NCBI GenBank assembly: GCA_021324445.1
Contig: JAJPJC010000450.1
Span: 1-64,000, forward strand
Direction: 5' to 3'
From: Isosphaeraceae bacterium
GTDB taxonomy: Bacteria; Planctomycetota; Planctomycetia; Isosphaerales; Isosphaeraceae
DNA: 64,000 bases
Shown here: positions 22,946-32,563 of the stretch, piece after piece
Layout: every line of letters starts with the position of its first letter
Position numbering within the stretch: position 1 is the first letter of the stretch
The notes under the pieces: model-generated
What the model was told of the DNA's origin: nothing
Database searches by the model: none
Seen by the model: the letters and a program-made list of their open reading frames with translations, nothing else
Made by a program: the position numbers and the translations under genes

Positions 22946-25423
22946 ATGATGCCGGAATCCACGTGTCTCCACATTCAGGATCGTGAATCGGGACCGATTC
23001 GCGTCGTGGAGCTGCCCTGGATTTCGGTCCGGATTGGCCGCGCCGCCTATTGCGAGGTGCGGCTGGCCGAGCCCGAACTGGCGGGGGAGGCCTGCCGGAT
23101 TTCGCGGCGGGGGCGGACCTGGACGCTCACGCCCCTGGGCGATCGGGGCCAGGTCCTGCTGGATGGGCGGGCGGTCGACGGTCCCTGCCCGCTGCCGTTC
23201 GACGTCCCGTTCCGCGTCGGCCGCACCTGCTTGACCTTGCGGCGCGACGTGGCGGCGGAGCCGGACTGGGAGATGTACCCGGGACCCGCGCCGGTTCAGC
23301 TCCCGGCCCCGACGACCACCGCGCGTGACGCAGGCGTCGGCGAGCGACCCGCCGCCGACCGGGAGCCCTTGGAGCGTGGGGCCGCGGCCCGGCCGGAATC
23401 CGCGGGCGATGCGGGCCGCTGGCACGCGCGCTGGCAGGCGGCGGCGGCCCACCTCGCGGCCCGGTCGCAGCGCCTCCGCAACACCGGCGAAGTCCAGCGG
23501 GCTGCCTCGCAACCGGGTCTGGACGTGGTCCCCGTCAAGGAGCCAAAGGCGGTTCGCCCGCGGGGGCCGGTCGCCCCCTTGATCGATCCCACGGCCCGTC
23601 CGATCCCCGCTCCCAGGCCACCCAAGGTCGAGGCGGTCCCGGAGGCACGGCCTGCCTCGCTGGGGGGCCAGACCTGGCGTGACCGGCTCGGCGGCTCCTC
23701 CGGTCACCGGTGGCGGGATTCCGGGGACGTCCGCAGCGGATCGGAGGGGGGTCCTCCACCGGCGATCCACCCCGCGCAACCTGCGGCCAGGTCCAGTCAG
23801 ACGGAGCCGGAGGGACTTCCGGACCCGGGCACTCCGGAATCGCGCGGCGATCCGCCAGCGGCGGCCCCTCCGGTCTCGGGCGTCTCGTTCCAGACCGCAG
23901 CGGCCCGCTCCGGGGCCGCGGCCCTGCCGGAGCACGACTCGTGGGCAGCGAGCCAGGACCATCGACAAGCTCACGCGGAGGACCAGGCGCCGCCGGCCAG
24001 GCCACCGAGCGACCGATCCGAGCCCGAGCCCGAGCCCGGTCGCGATCCGGACGCGCCGCACGGCCGGATGGACCAGGAGTCCCGAGTCGGGCCGCGCTTC
24101 CGGGGCGGCGGGCCGATCGAAGATTCAGACCCGGTCCCGGACCGGTCAGGCTCGATCCGGTCGGTACCGAGCCGTCGGGGTGCGGGGCCGTCGGGTCGCG
24201 AGGTGGAATGGCCTTCGGTTCAGGACATCCTGGCCAGTCATCAGCCCGGCTCCTGTCTGCATCCGGCAACGATCTCGGCGCCCAGCACGATTGGGCAGGC
24301 GATCCCCACCGAACCCCGCGCGCCGGCGGCATGGGACCTTCCTGTCTGGTTGGCCTGGCCTCCGGTTGCGGTCGTCGTCCTCATCGCCGGCCTGGCGGGG
24401 TGCGTGCTGTCCTGGAGCTGGGCGATCGACTCCCAGTCCGCGGCGATCATGACCAATCGACTCCTGCTGCCTCAGGGTCCGGACCGTCGCCGGCCCTTGC
24501 CCGATTGGGTCATCCCGCCGGAGGGTGCCTGGCTGACAACCACCGCCCAGCACCTCGCCCACTGGGCGGTCTTCCTCAGCGACGGCGACGGAGACCCGCG
24601 CCGCGCCGGGCCGGAGATCTCGTCGTTGCTGGAGCGGGCGCTGCAAGTCTCGCCCCTGAATCCGACGGCGCGGCTGGCCCTGGCCCAGCTCGAGCGGCGC
24701 GAGAACAGCGGGGTGAAACCGAGCCGCAGCCTGGGGCTCAGTCGCGACGCCGTGAGCCTGGCGTGGAGCGCGCGTGTTCTGCTGGCCGCGGGGAAGAAGG
24801 AGGCGGCGCTGCGGCTCTTCACCCAGGCGCTCTCGGCCGCCGCGCGCAGCGGACGGGCACGCGGCGCAGTGCCGCGGTTCCATGACGACGAGACCGTGCT
24901 CCGCTATCTCCTCCCGGGCGAGGAGCAGGTGCGCGACATCGTGGGCGAGCTGGCCGCTCAAACCGAATGGCCCTTCGCCGAGTGGTCGCGGGCCCTCCCC
25001 CGCCACCCGACAGCCCTGCTGGCGACGGCGCGACTGCTCCGCGAGCAGGGTCGGCGCGAGGCCGAACCGCTCCTGGACCTCATCCTGGATGATCCGCGGC
25101 CGACCCTGGCCGACCCGACGGACGATCCGTACACCCTGGCGGCGCGCGCCGAAGCCCTCGCCTTGCGCGCGCGCTTCCGCGACGCCCAGCGCGAGTACCG
25201 CCTGGCGATCGAGCGGATCGACAACGAGAGGATCCGCCGCTCGTGGTGGTTCAACCTGGCCGACATCGCGTTCCGTCTCAATGATGAGGGCGAGCGGCAG
25301 GCGGCCCTCCGGGCCGCCCTGGCGGTCGCCGAGAGCGACGACATCACTCGGCGGGCAGCCAGGATCCAGAGCGCCGCCACCAAGCCGCCTCAACTGCGAC
25401 TGGGCAATGCCAAGGCGAATTGA
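22946..25423 (+). CDS. FHA-domain / TPR membrane protein of the EPS locus
   Basis: An 825-residue protein. Residues 18-100 resemble a forkhead-associated domain (SVRIGRAAYCEVRLAEPELAG, then GQVLLDGRAVDG), a phosphothreonine-binding fold, though the canonical Ser-x2-His is degenerate here (AGEACRISRRG). A disordered Pro/Ser/Arg-rich linker of about 350 residues follows. One membrane helix (LAWPPVAVVVLIAGLAGCVL) lies near residue 475, and the C-terminal 300 residues form TPR-like helices (ARLALAQLERRENSGVK and later repeats). Topology suggests a cytosolic FHA module linked to an external TPR scaffold. Its position between polymerase and exosortase suggests an assembly or regulatory protein for export. 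It starts with tandem ATGs at 22946. Confidence 0.72.
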   Translation: MMPESTCLHIQDRESGPIRVVELPWISVRIGRAAYCEVRLAEPELAGEACRISRRGRTWTLTPLGDRGQVLLDGRAVDGPCPLPFDVPFRVGRTCLTLRRDVAAEPDWEMYPGPAPVQLPAPTTTARDAGVGERPAADREPLERGAAARPESAGDAGRWHARWQAAAAHLAARSQRLRNTGEVQRAASQPGLDVVPVKEPKAVRPRGPVAPLIDPTARPIPAPRPPKVEAVPEARPASLGGQTWRDRLGGSSGHRWRDSGDVRSGSEGGPPPAIHPAQPAARSSQTEPEGLPDPGTPESRGDPPAAAPPVSGVSFQTAAARSGAAALPEHDSWAASQDHRQAHAEDQAPPARPPSDRSEPEPEPGRDPDAPHGRMDQESRVGPRFRGGGPIEDSDPVPDRSGSIRSVPSRRGAGPSGREVEWPSVQDILASHQPGSCLHPATISAPSTIGQAIPTEPRAPAAWDLPVWLAWPPVAVVVLIAGLAGCVLSWSWAIDSQSAAIMTNRLLLPQGPDRRRPLPDWVIPPEGAWLTTTAQHLAHWAVFLSDGDGDPRRAGPEISSLLERALQVSPLNPTARLALAQLERRENSGVKPSRSLGLSRDAVSLAWSARVLLAAGKKEAALRLFTQALSAAARSGRARGAVPRFHDDETVLRYLLPGEEQVRDIVGELAAQTEWPFAEWSRALPRHPTALLATARLLREQGRREAEPLLDLILDDPRPTLADPTDDPYTLAARAEALALRARFRDAQREYRLAIERIDNERIRRSWWFNLADIAFRLNDEGERQAALRAALAVAESDDITRRAARIQSAATKPPQLRLGNAKAN

Positions 25424-25429
25424 TCCGTC

Positions 25430-25530
25430 CAGTGTTCAGTGTTCAGTGTAGACCCACAAGTGCACAGGTCTTCCGCAAAAACTGAGAACTGATGACTGAA
25501 CACTGAACACTGAATACTGAACACTGAGTC
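25430..25530. repeat. Fold-back repeat of AGTGTTC units
   Basis: The left arm (25431-25449) and the right arm (25495-25528) are inverted copies built from the heptamer AGTGTTC/GAACACT, repeated two to four times per arm. It begins seven bases after the FHA gene stop and ends 14 bases before the exosortase ATG, filling the gap. Confidence 0.8.
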
Positions 25531-25544
25531 AAGGATGACCCTCC

Positions 25545-26582
25545 ATGGCAAGAGAATCCAAGGCAAACGCCTCTTCCTCTCCGGCCGACGTCGAGCCTTG
25601 GAACCTGTGGAAGTTGTTGAGGCCACCGGCGGCCCGGACGGATCCTGCGGCGCGGCGATCCTGGGGCGGGGCGGTCTTCTGCCTCGGCCTCTTCACCTTC
25701 TTCTTCCGGGACAACCTCTGGCATTTCCATTATGCCTGGACGACCGACGAGAACTACAGCCATGGGTTCCTCGTCCCGATGATCAGCGTGTACTTCGCCA
25801 ACCAGGTGGCGCGGGGCGGTCCGGTGCCGATCCAGGGCGGGACATGGCTGGGCGGGCTCTTGCTGCTGGTCGCCATCCTGGTGCGACTGTTCACCATCCC
25901 GCTGCCGATTCCGTTCCTGGGCGACCTGGCGTTCTTGATCGGCTTGGCGGGTGGCTTCACGCTGCTCTTCGGCGCGGCGGCGATCCGGCGCTACTGGTTC
26001 GTCTTCTTCTTCCTGGTCTTCATGGTCCCGCTGCCGATCGCGCTGTATTCGCGGATCGCTTCACCGCTTCAGCTCCTGGCCAGCCAGGTGGCCTCCGCGG
26101 TCATGAACGCGACCGGAGTGCCCGTGCTCTGCGAGGGGAACAAGATGACCCTGCCCGGGAACCTCCAGATGTTCGTGGCGGAGGCCTGCAGCGGGATGAG
26201 GCAGTTGACCGGCTTCCTGGCGTTGACCGCGGCGGTGGCCTATCTCGCGCCGCGACCGCCCTGGTATCGCGCCGTGATCGTCGCCTCCGCCCTGCCGATC
26301 GCCTTGACCGCCAACATCGCCCGGGTGGTCCTGACCGGCTACATCATGCACTTCGTCAACCCCCGGTATGCCGCGGGGACCTTCCACACCCTGGAGGGCT
26401 TGCTCATGATGGGTTTCGGCCTGCTGCTGCTCCAATCGGAATGCTGGGTCATGGACCGCCTCTGCCAGGGAGGGAAGGGCTCCGGGTCCGGAGCCGCCGT
26501 GGAGCAATGGGGCGCGAGCTTGCACAGCAAGGAGGGTTCATGTCACGATTTCAGCGTGTCGTGCTCTGCGGCGCGGTCTTGA
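25545..26582 (+). CDS. Exosortase
   Basis: An integral-membrane cysteine transpeptidase-like enzyme that processes PEP-CTERM-type sorting signals and is often encoded with exopolysaccharide genes. The 345-residue protein has about eight hydrophobic segments. The catalytic triad is visible: Cys215 in EACSGMRQL, Arg260 in ANIARVVL and His281 in GTFHTLEG. It fits the planctomycete EPS-linked exosortases, possibly the XrtU subgroup. The C-terminal 40 residues are hydrophilic and overlap the next gene by 43 bases. I see no PEP-CTERM substrate in this window, so its targets are encoded elsewhere. Confidence 0.9.
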   Translation: MARESKANASSSPADVEPWNLWKLLRPPAARTDPAARRSWGGAVFCLGLFTFFFRDNLWHFHYAWTTDENYSHGFLVPMISVYFANQVARGGPVPIQGGTWLGGLLLLVAILVRLFTIPLPIPFLGDLAFLIGLAGGFTLLFGAAAIRRYWFVFFFLVFMVPLPIALYSRIASPLQLLASQVASAVMNATGVPVLCEGNKMTLPGNLQMFVAEACSGMRQLTGFLALTAAVAYLAPRPPWYRAVIVASALPIALTANIARVVLTGYIMHFVNPRYAAGTFHTLEGLLMMGFGLLLLQSECWVMDRLCQGGKGSGSGAAVEQWGASLHSKEGSCHDFSVSCSAARS

Positions 26583-27214
26583 CGGTGGGACTGGCCGTCC
26601 AGGCGGCCCTGGAGCGGCTCAATCAGACCGAGCGGCCGGAGTTGCTCCATCCGCTGGCGACGGTCCCGAGGGAGCTCGGCGCCTGGACCGGCTCGGACCA
26701 GCCGGTGGATCCGGAGATCCTGGAGCGGGCGCAGACCACCGAGTACCTCAACCGGGTCTATGAGAGCCGCAAGTACCCGGGGCTCAAGCTCCACCTCTGG
26801 GTCAATTACTCCCGAGTGGGGAACAACCTGCGGCACACGCCGGAGATCTGCCTGCCGTCCGGGGGCTGGACCAAGATCGAGTCGCAAACGCGGGTGCTGC
26901 CGATCGACGCCGGCGGCGCTTCCCCGGTCCGAATCACCCGGCTGGGTTATTCCCGGGGCGAACTGGTCGAGCATGTCGGCTTCTGGTACTATATCTTCGG
27001 TGAAGGGAAGCTGGAGAACTACGTCCGGCACCTGCCGATCACGAGCCGAAGCAGTCACGGGAGGACGACGCGGGGCTCGTCGATGACGGTTGAGGTGTTC
27101 TATCCCGGCGACCAGGATCTCGAGGGCGAGGCGTTGCGCGAGTTCGCCCGGGAGCTGATCGGTGCGATGGAGCCCATTCTGCCGATCCGCCGGGCTGCCT
27201 ACCATGTCCCCTGA
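26540..27214 (+). CDS. EpsI-family exosortase-associated protein
   Basis: A 224-residue protein with an N-terminal membrane anchor (residues 5-25) and the EpsI signature NLRHTPEICLPSGGW, followed by VEHVGFWYYIFGEGK. EpsI proteins are encoded next to or fused with exosortases in EPS loci and act on the outer side of the membrane; their biochemical role is not settled. ATG 26540 has a GGAGGG site and lies inside the exosortase 3' end, so the two are translated together. Confidence 0.88.
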   Translation: MSRFQRVVLCGAVLTVGLAVQAALERLNQTERPELLHPLATVPRELGAWTGSDQPVDPEILERAQTTEYLNRVYESRKYPGLKLHLWVNYSRVGNNLRHTPEICLPSGGWTKIESQTRVLPIDAGGASPVRITRLGYSRGELVEHVGFWYYIFGEGKLENYVRHLPITSRSSHGRTTRGSSMTVEVFYPGDQDLEGEALREFARELIGAMEPILPIRRAAYHVP

Positions 27215-27330
27215 GGTCCGAGGGTCGATTCCGGGCGAGTGGGTCGTCGCTCTGGGAGGGGGGGTGAAATCCAGCGGTCGCCAACGCGGCACGTTGGTAG
27301 GCTTCATCCACCGTGCAACTGAGAATTCAC

Positions 27331-28347
27331 ATGAGACGCGCATTAATCACGGGAATCACCGGTCAAGATGGGTCGTACCTGGCGGAGCTGCTCCTGAGCC
27401 AGCCCGACTACGAGGTCCATGGGCTGGTCCGCCGCTCGAGCAGCCTCAACCGCCAGCGCATCGACCACCTCGCCGCACGGGATGCGTCGACTCGCGAGCG
27501 GTTCCACCTCCATTACGCCGACCTGGCCGATGCGTCGAGCCTGTCGATGGTCATGCACCAGGTCCGACCGGATGAGGTCTATAACCTCGGCGCCCAGAGC
27601 CATGTCCGCGTCTCGTTCGACCAGCCCGAGTACACGGTCGACGTGGTCGCCCTGGGAGCGCTGCGGCTGCTGGACGCGACCCGGCAATTGGCTCGGACTC
27701 AGCCCGTGAAGTTCTATCAGGCCTCCAGCTCGGAGATGTACGGATCAGCGCCGCCGCCGCAAGGACTGGACACGCCGTTCCACCCCCGCAGCCCCTATGC
27801 CTGCGCCAAGGTGTACGCCCACTGGCAGACGATCAATTATCGGGAAGCCTATGGGCTCTTCGCCTGCTCGGGGATTCTCTTCAACCACGAGAGCCCGCGC
27901 CGGGGCGAGTCGTTCGTGACGCGCAAGGTGACCCTTGGCGCGGCTCGCATCAAGGAGGGCCTCCAGAAGAAGCTGGTCATGGGCAATCTCGATGCCAGGC
28001 GCGACTGGGGCTTCGCCGGCGATTACGTCCAGGCCATGTGGCTGATGCTCCAGCAGGATCGGCCCGACGACTACGTGGTCGCCACCGGCGAGACCCACTC
28101 GGTGCGGGAGCTGCTGGAGCTGGCCTTCTCCTCGCTGGAACTCGACTATCGCGACTTCGTCGAATTCGATCCGAGATACACGCGGCCCTCGGAAGTCGAG
28201 GTCCTCCTCGGAGATGCGACCAAGGCCCGCACGGTGCTCGGCTGGAAGCCCCAGATCGACTTCCGGGGCCTCGTCCAGATGATGATCGAGAGCGACCTGG
28301 AGCTGGCGCGTCGCGAGCGGTTTGCGCGGACGTACAGCCGGCCGTAG
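27331..28347 (+). CDS. gmd: GDP-mannose 4,6-dehydratase
   Basis: Converts GDP-D-mannose to GDP-4-keto-6-deoxy-D-mannose, the precursor of fucose, rhamnose and related 6-deoxy sugars. The 338-residue SDR protein has the NADP-binding [12 protein letters not shown] (residues 7-18), the family-specific [11 protein letters not shown], and the active site ASSSEMYG with Tyr and Lys in [28 protein letters not shown] and [11 protein letters not shown]-like segments complete the Gmd pattern. No fucose synthase follows here, so the final sugar may be made by an enzyme elsewhere. ATG 27331 was preferred to the GTG six codons upstream. Confidence 0.93.
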   Translation: MRRALITGITGQDGSYLAELLLSQPDYEVHGLVRRSSSLNRQRIDHLAARDASTRERFHLHYADLADASSLSMVMHQVRPDEVYNLGAQSHVRVSFDQPEYTVDVVALGALRLLDATRQLARTQPVKFYQASSSEMYGSAPPPQGLDTPFHPRSPYACAKVYAHWQTINYREAYGLFACSGILFNHESPRRGESFVTRKVTLGAARIKEGLQKKLVMGNLDARRDWGFAGDYVQAMWLMLQQDRPDDYVVATGETHSVRELLELAFSSLELDYRDFVEFDPRYTRPSEVEVLLGDATKARTVLGWKPQIDFRGLVQMMIESDLELARRERFARTYSRP

Positions 28348-28378
28348 GGAGCCGGTTCTTGAATTGCGGTTGCGCGAC

Positions 28379-28475
28379 AGAACCCCCCCTGCCCCCCCTT
28401 CGTAAGGGGGGGAAACCCGAGGGCGGCTCGCCCCGTTCTTGTCCCCCGCTTGCGAAGGGGAGGTTAGGGGGGGTC
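28379..28475. repeat. Fold-back repeat with C/G-tract arms
   Basis: A small inner hairpin (CCCCCC-TTCGTAA-GGGGGG) lies inside larger imperfect arms that run GACCCCCCCT...CTTCG in one direction and return in the other. It fills most of the gap between gmd and the next glycosyltransferase. Confidence 0.75.
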
Positions 28476-28533
28476 GAGGAGCGGCCACAGCGGGCGGAAG
28501 ACCATTCCCGGATCATGGAGGATCGAAGTCGCG

Positions 28534-29877
28534 ATGGAGACGCCGCGAGCTGGGAAGCCGGTGCTGGTGGCCTGCCCCGATGCGCGGCCACCGGCCTATC
28601 AAGCCGTCATCGGGTTGAGTCGGGCGGGGCTGCTGGGGGAGTTCCTGACGGCCAGCTATTACGACCGGGGCGGGCGGCTGGCCCGACTGGCGCGTCGGCT
28701 CGTTCCCGATCGCCTGGCACGGCTGGAGCGGCTCCTGCTCCGCCGCCATGACCCGGAGATCCCGCCGGATCGGGTTCGGACTCAGCCCGGCTTCGACCTG
28801 GCGCTGCGGTTGGAGTCGCACCTGGCGGCAAAGCGGCCGGGCCTGCGCCGCGTCGTGGCGCGTTGGCGGACTGAGCGGTTCGATGCCCGGCTCGCGGGGC
28901 TCGTCGCGCGGACCCGGCCCGGGGCCCTCCTGGTTTTCAGCGACGTCGGCTCGGCCGCGACCCTGCCGGCCTGCCGCCGGCTGGGCATCCCGACCATCTT
29001 GAGCATGGTCCACGGCGACGTCCGGGAGGAGCGCCAGGTCCTCGCGGAGGAAGCCGAAGCCGCGCCGGAGTTCTTCCCCTTGTATCTCGGCGACAGTCGC
29101 CTGGACCGCGCGGAGCTCGACTGGCTGCACCAGCGGCGGCTCCGGGAGCTGGCGATGGCCGACCGCGTGGTCGTCCCCTCCGATCACATCGCCCGGACGC
29201 TCCACCGCCACGGGACCGCGCCGGATCGCATCCGGGTGATTCCCTATGCCGCCGACTGCCGCCGCTTCCGCCCGATGGCCGGCAAGCGCCCGGGGGCGAC
29301 CTGCACCTTCCTGTTCGCCGGCGGCATCAGCCAGCGCAAGGGGATCCAGTACCTGCTCGAGGCCTGGATCCGGATCCGCCGCCCTGGCTGGAGGCTCCAG
29401 CTCCTGGGTCCCCTGCCCCGAGACCTTGGCCCGCTCCGCCCTTACCTGGATCGGGTCGAGCCGCTGGGCCGGGTCGGGCACGCCGAGATGCCCGCGCGGC
29501 TGGCGGCGGCCGATGTCTTCGTGTTTCCCTCGCTGTTCGAAGGCTCGGCGGTCGTCACCTACGAGGCCCTGGCCTGCGGCCTGCCCCTGGTGGTCACGCC
29601 CAACGCCGGCTCGGTCGCGCGCGATGGCATCGAGGGCTTCGTGGTCGGCCCGCGCGACGTCGAAACCCTGGCCCAGCGGATGGAGCGGCTGGGGAACGAT
29701 CCCGAGCTGCGCGCCGCGATGGCCGCCGCCGCCCGGACGCGGGCCCTGGCCTTCGACTGGCCGCGCTACCATGCCGCGCTGGTCGACCTGGTCCAGGACC
29801 TCCTCGAGCCGGGAACCACACGCGCACCCCACAATGCCGGTCGACGGGCCCGCGCGCGATCGGGGTCCGCCGGGTGA
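28534..29877 (+). CDS. Glycosyltransferase family 4 enzyme
   Basis: A 447-residue retaining GT4 (GT-B fold) enzyme. The donor-binding half includes FLFAGGISQRKGIQYLLEAW, a GHAEMPARLAAADVFVFPSL loop and the catalytic acid region FEGSAVVTYEALACGLP, the usual E-x7-E motif. The N-terminal half is variable and determines the acceptor. It should add a sugar to the lipid-linked EPS repeat unit on the cytosolic face. A GGAGG motif lies upstream of ATG 28534. The C-terminal 15 residues are Arg/Ala-rich. Confidence 0.87.
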   Translation: METPRAGKPVLVACPDARPPAYQAVIGLSRAGLLGEFLTASYYDRGGRLARLARRLVPDRLARLERLLLRRHDPEIPPDRVRTQPGFDLALRLESHLAAKRPGLRRVVARWRTERFDARLAGLVARTRPGALLVFSDVGSAATLPACRRLGIPTILSMVHGDVREERQVLAEEAEAAPEFFPLYLGDSRLDRAELDWLHQRRLRELAMADRVVVPSDHIARTLHRHGTAPDRIRVIPYAADCRRFRPMAGKRPGATCTFLFAGGISQRKGIQYLLEAWIRIRRPGWRLQLLGPLPRDLGPLRPYLDRVEPLGRVGHAEMPARLAAADVFVFPSLFEGSAVVTYEALACGLPLVVTPNAGSVARDGIEGFVVGPRDVETLAQRMERLGNDPELRAAMAAAARTRALAFDWPRYHAALVDLVQDLLEPGTTRAPHNAGRRARARSGSAG

Positions 29878-29932
29878 AGAGACCGGCCCTGTACCGCCGG
29901 CACCACGGCGGGGAGTGAAGCGAGCGAGCATC

Positions 29933-31285
29933 ATGGACGAGCTTATGTACGTTTATGGGACAGCCGGGATGATCCTGGCTTACTTCCTGGTGCAGGTCCT
30001 CACGAGGCGGTTCGATCCATTCGCGCCGGTCTGGCTGTTCCTTGTTGGATATGTTCATGTCTATATAATCCAGGCGCTGAGCTATCATGAATGGGGCGTA
30101 GGCGTCCGGGGCAAGGACCTGGTCGCGGCGGCGAACTGGCGGGCGTTGTGGGCCCTCGCCTGGTTCCTGGCGGTCTACCACTCGGGGATCGGGCGGCGTG
30201 CCGCGGCGCTGCTGCGCCGGCCGCCGGCGGGCTGGTCGCCGACCTTTGTCGCCGTGCTGAGCCCGCCGCTGGTCCTCTGGGGCCTGTACTGCTCGGGGCA
30301 CCTGATCGGCGAGGGATTCGATGACGTGACCTCGGTCGCTCCCGAGGTGGCGCTCGTCCGCTCGTTCCCATTCGTCCTGATGGTGGCCGCGATCCTGATG
30401 ATCGTGACGGGCCGGACGAGGACCGCGCCGCGGCCGGCCTTCCTGGCCCCGGGGCTCCTCTGCGCCCTGGCCTATGTCTTGCTCTGGATGTTCAACGGCA
30501 AGCGCTCGCACTCGCTCATCGCCGTGCTGTCCACGATCTGTGCCTTGTACACCACCCGGCTCAAGCGACCCTCCTGGCCGGTGCTGGTGACGACCGCCTG
30601 TGCGGGCGTCCTGGTGGTGGCGCTGGCCATCGGCTGGCGGAATGACAGGAGCCATGAGCGCTCGTTGGCGGGATTCGCGACCTTCGTCGGCGATTTTCAG
30701 CTCGCCCGGATCCTGGAGAGCCTCAACCTCTCCGACGGCGATGAAGAGCTGGACACGTATGAAACCACCGAATACGGTGGGTTCCTCCTGATGATGGATA
30801 CGGTCCCCGAGAAATCGGGATATGACTATGGCGCGAATTACATCCGGCTGGTCTCGACCTTCATTCCCCGGATCGTCTGGCCCACCAAGCCCCTTTACGG
30901 TCGCCAGCAGTGGGTGAATGCCTGGATCGCCGGCTCGGAATTGGAGCGCGATGAGACCTTCACCAGTCCGGCGATCGGCATCCTGGGCGCCACCCAGCTC
31001 AACGGCGGCGCGATCGGGACCTGGATCGTGCTCGCCGTCGTGGCTTTGGTGCTCCGCACCGCCTACGAATACTTCCGCCTCCACGCCGGGGCGCCGTGGA
31101 CCCAGTTCTGGTGGTCGATCACCTATTACAATGCGTGGTTCATGGTCGTCAACGACGACCCCCTGGTCTGGTTCTACTACAATTGGGGTTTCACCACGTT
31201 TCCCTTCGTGATCCTGATGTGGTGGGCCTCGAAGCCGGCCGGCGCGCCTGCCACGTCGGCGCGTCCCTGCTCGGGAGTCGCGTGA
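29933..31285 (+). CDS. Wzy-like oligosaccharide repeat-unit polymerase
   Basis: A 450-residue membrane protein with ten or more hydrophobic segments, such as MILAYFLVQVL, FVLMVAAILMIVTG and WIVLAVVALVL. A large polar loop has Arg- and Asp-rich stretches (GWRNDRSHERSLAGFATF, FIPRIVWPTKPLYG), a pattern typical of oligosaccharide repeat-unit polymerases. It would join lipid-linked repeat units on the periplasmic side. The frame is open far upstream but overlaps the GT4 gene there; ATG 29933 is the sensible start. It lies among glycosyltransferase genes. No Wzx flippase gene is recognisable nearby. Confidence 0.78.
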   Translation: MDELMYVYGTAGMILAYFLVQVLTRRFDPFAPVWLFLVGYVHVYIIQALSYHEWGVGVRGKDLVAAANWRALWALAWFLAVYHSGIGRRAAALLRRPPAGWSPTFVAVLSPPLVLWGLYCSGHLIGEGFDDVTSVAPEVALVRSFPFVLMVAAILMIVTGRTRTAPRPAFLAPGLLCALAYVLLWMFNGKRSHSLIAVLSTICALYTTRLKRPSWPVLVTTACAGVLVVALAIGWRNDRSHERSLAGFATFVGDFQLARILESLNLSDGDEELDTYETTEYGGFLLMMDTVPEKSGYDYGANYIRLVSTFIPRIVWPTKPLYGRQQWVNAWIAGSELERDETFTSPAIGILGATQLNGGAIGTWIVLAVVALVLRTAYEYFRLHAGAPWTQFWWSITYYNAWFMVVNDDPLVWFYYNWGFTTFPFVILMWWASKPAGAPATSARPCSGVA

Positions 31286-31318
31286 TCCGTCCCCCCAGGC
31301 GCGAGAGGACCCTCGATC

Positions 31319-32563
31319 ATGACCTTCGCGGTCTGCTTCACGAACTTCGGCCCCTATCACCTGGCCCGGCTGGGTGCGCTGGCCGATCGGCTGGCCCGAC
31401 GGGGGGACCGGCTGATCGCCTACGAGGTCGCCGGCAGCGAGCAGACATACCCCTGGACCCGCAGGCGTCAGGGAGGCTCGTTCCAGTGGACGACGCTGTT
31501 CCCGGACCGGACCCTGGAAACGATCGAGCCGGACGCCTGCCGGCGGGCGATGGTCGCGGCGCTCGAGTCCGACCGGCCCGACGTACTGGGCATCGTCGGC
31601 TATGCCCGTCCCGAGTCGATGGCCGCGGCGCGCTGGGCCCGTCGCCGCGATCGACCGGCAATCCTGATGTCCGAGAGTCAGGCAATCGACCGGCCGCGCG
31701 CCTGGTGGAAAGAGCTGGTCAAGCGGCGCCGGGTCTCCCTCTTCGACGCGGCGGTGGTGGGCGGCCCGGCCCACCGCGACTACCTGGCGCAGCTCGGGAT
31801 GTCCCCGGAACGCATCGCCCTGGGTTACAACGCGGTCGACAACGACTACTTCGCGACGGCCGCCCGGCGATGGCGTGACGATCCCGAGGGCCGCGTCGGC
31901 TTGCCCGGTGCCCCCTATTTCTTGACCGTCTGCCGGTTCGCCCCGGAGAAGAACCTCGTCCGCCTGATCCAAGCCTATGCGCGCTACCGGCAGCGCAACA
32001 CCGGGAAACCGGCCTGGGATCTCGTCCTCTGCGGCGACGGGCCCGGGCGGGCCGAGGTCGAGACGGCCATCGCCGCCAGCGACTGCGCCCGGGCCATCCA
32101 CCGGCCCGGCTTCCTCCAAATCGACGCGCTGCCGCGCTGGTACGCGCACGCCGGCGCCTTCATCCTGCCCAGTCTCTCCGAGCCCTGGGGACTCGTCGTG
32201 AATGAAGCCGCGGCCAGCGGCTTGCCCCTGCTGGTTTCCAACCGCGCCGGCTGCGCGGCCACGCTGGTGCCGGAGCCGCCAGGGACCACCGGCGCCCGCT
32301 TCGACCCGCTCGACGTCGAGGCAATGGCGGACCAGCTGCTGGCGATGGCCACGGCCCCCGCCGCGACGCGCGCGGCCATGGGCCGGCGCGCGTCGGAGAC
32401 GGTCTCACTCTGGGGTCCCGACCGATTCGCGCGCGGCGTGCTGGAAGCGATCGAACTGGCCCGAACAGCCCGAGACGGTCCACCACGAACGATGTGGAAC
32501 AGGAGACGGAGAGATTTAACCACGAAAAACACGAAATACACGAAAATGCAAAATCTCAGATAA
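31319..32563 (+). CDS. Glycosyltransferase family 4 enzyme with repeat-encoded tail
   Basis: A 414-residue GT4 enzyme. It has the core motifs YFLTVCRFAPEKNLVRLIQAY, DLVLCGDGPGRAEVE and the E-x7-E region SEPWGLVVNEAAASGLP. Its last 15 residues (TTKNTKYTKMQNLR and neighbours) are encoded by the left arm of an AT-rich fold-back repeat, which also supplies the stop codon. The enzyme's fold is complete without them, so the tail is probably an accident of repeat insertion. Role as for the other GT4 genes in the locus: building the EPS repeat unit. Confidence 0.87.
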   Translation: MTFAVCFTNFGPYHLARLGALADRLARRGDRLIAYEVAGSEQTYPWTRRRQGGSFQWTTLFPDRTLETIEPDACRRAMVAALESDRPDVLGIVGYARPESMAAARWARRRDRPAILMSESQAIDRPRAWWKELVKRRRVSLFDAAVVGGPAHRDYLAQLGMSPERIALGYNAVDNDYFATAARRWRDDPEGRVGLPGAPYFLTVCRFAPEKNLVRLIQAYARYRQRNTGKPAWDLVLCGDGPGRAEVETAIAASDCARAIHRPGFLQIDALPRWYAHAGAFILPSLSEPWGLVVNEAAASGLPLLVSNRAGCAATLVPEPPGTTGARFDPLDVEAMADQLLAMATAPAATRAAMGRRASETVSLWGPDRFARGVLEAIELARTARDGPPRTMWNRRRRDLTTKNTKYTKMQNLR

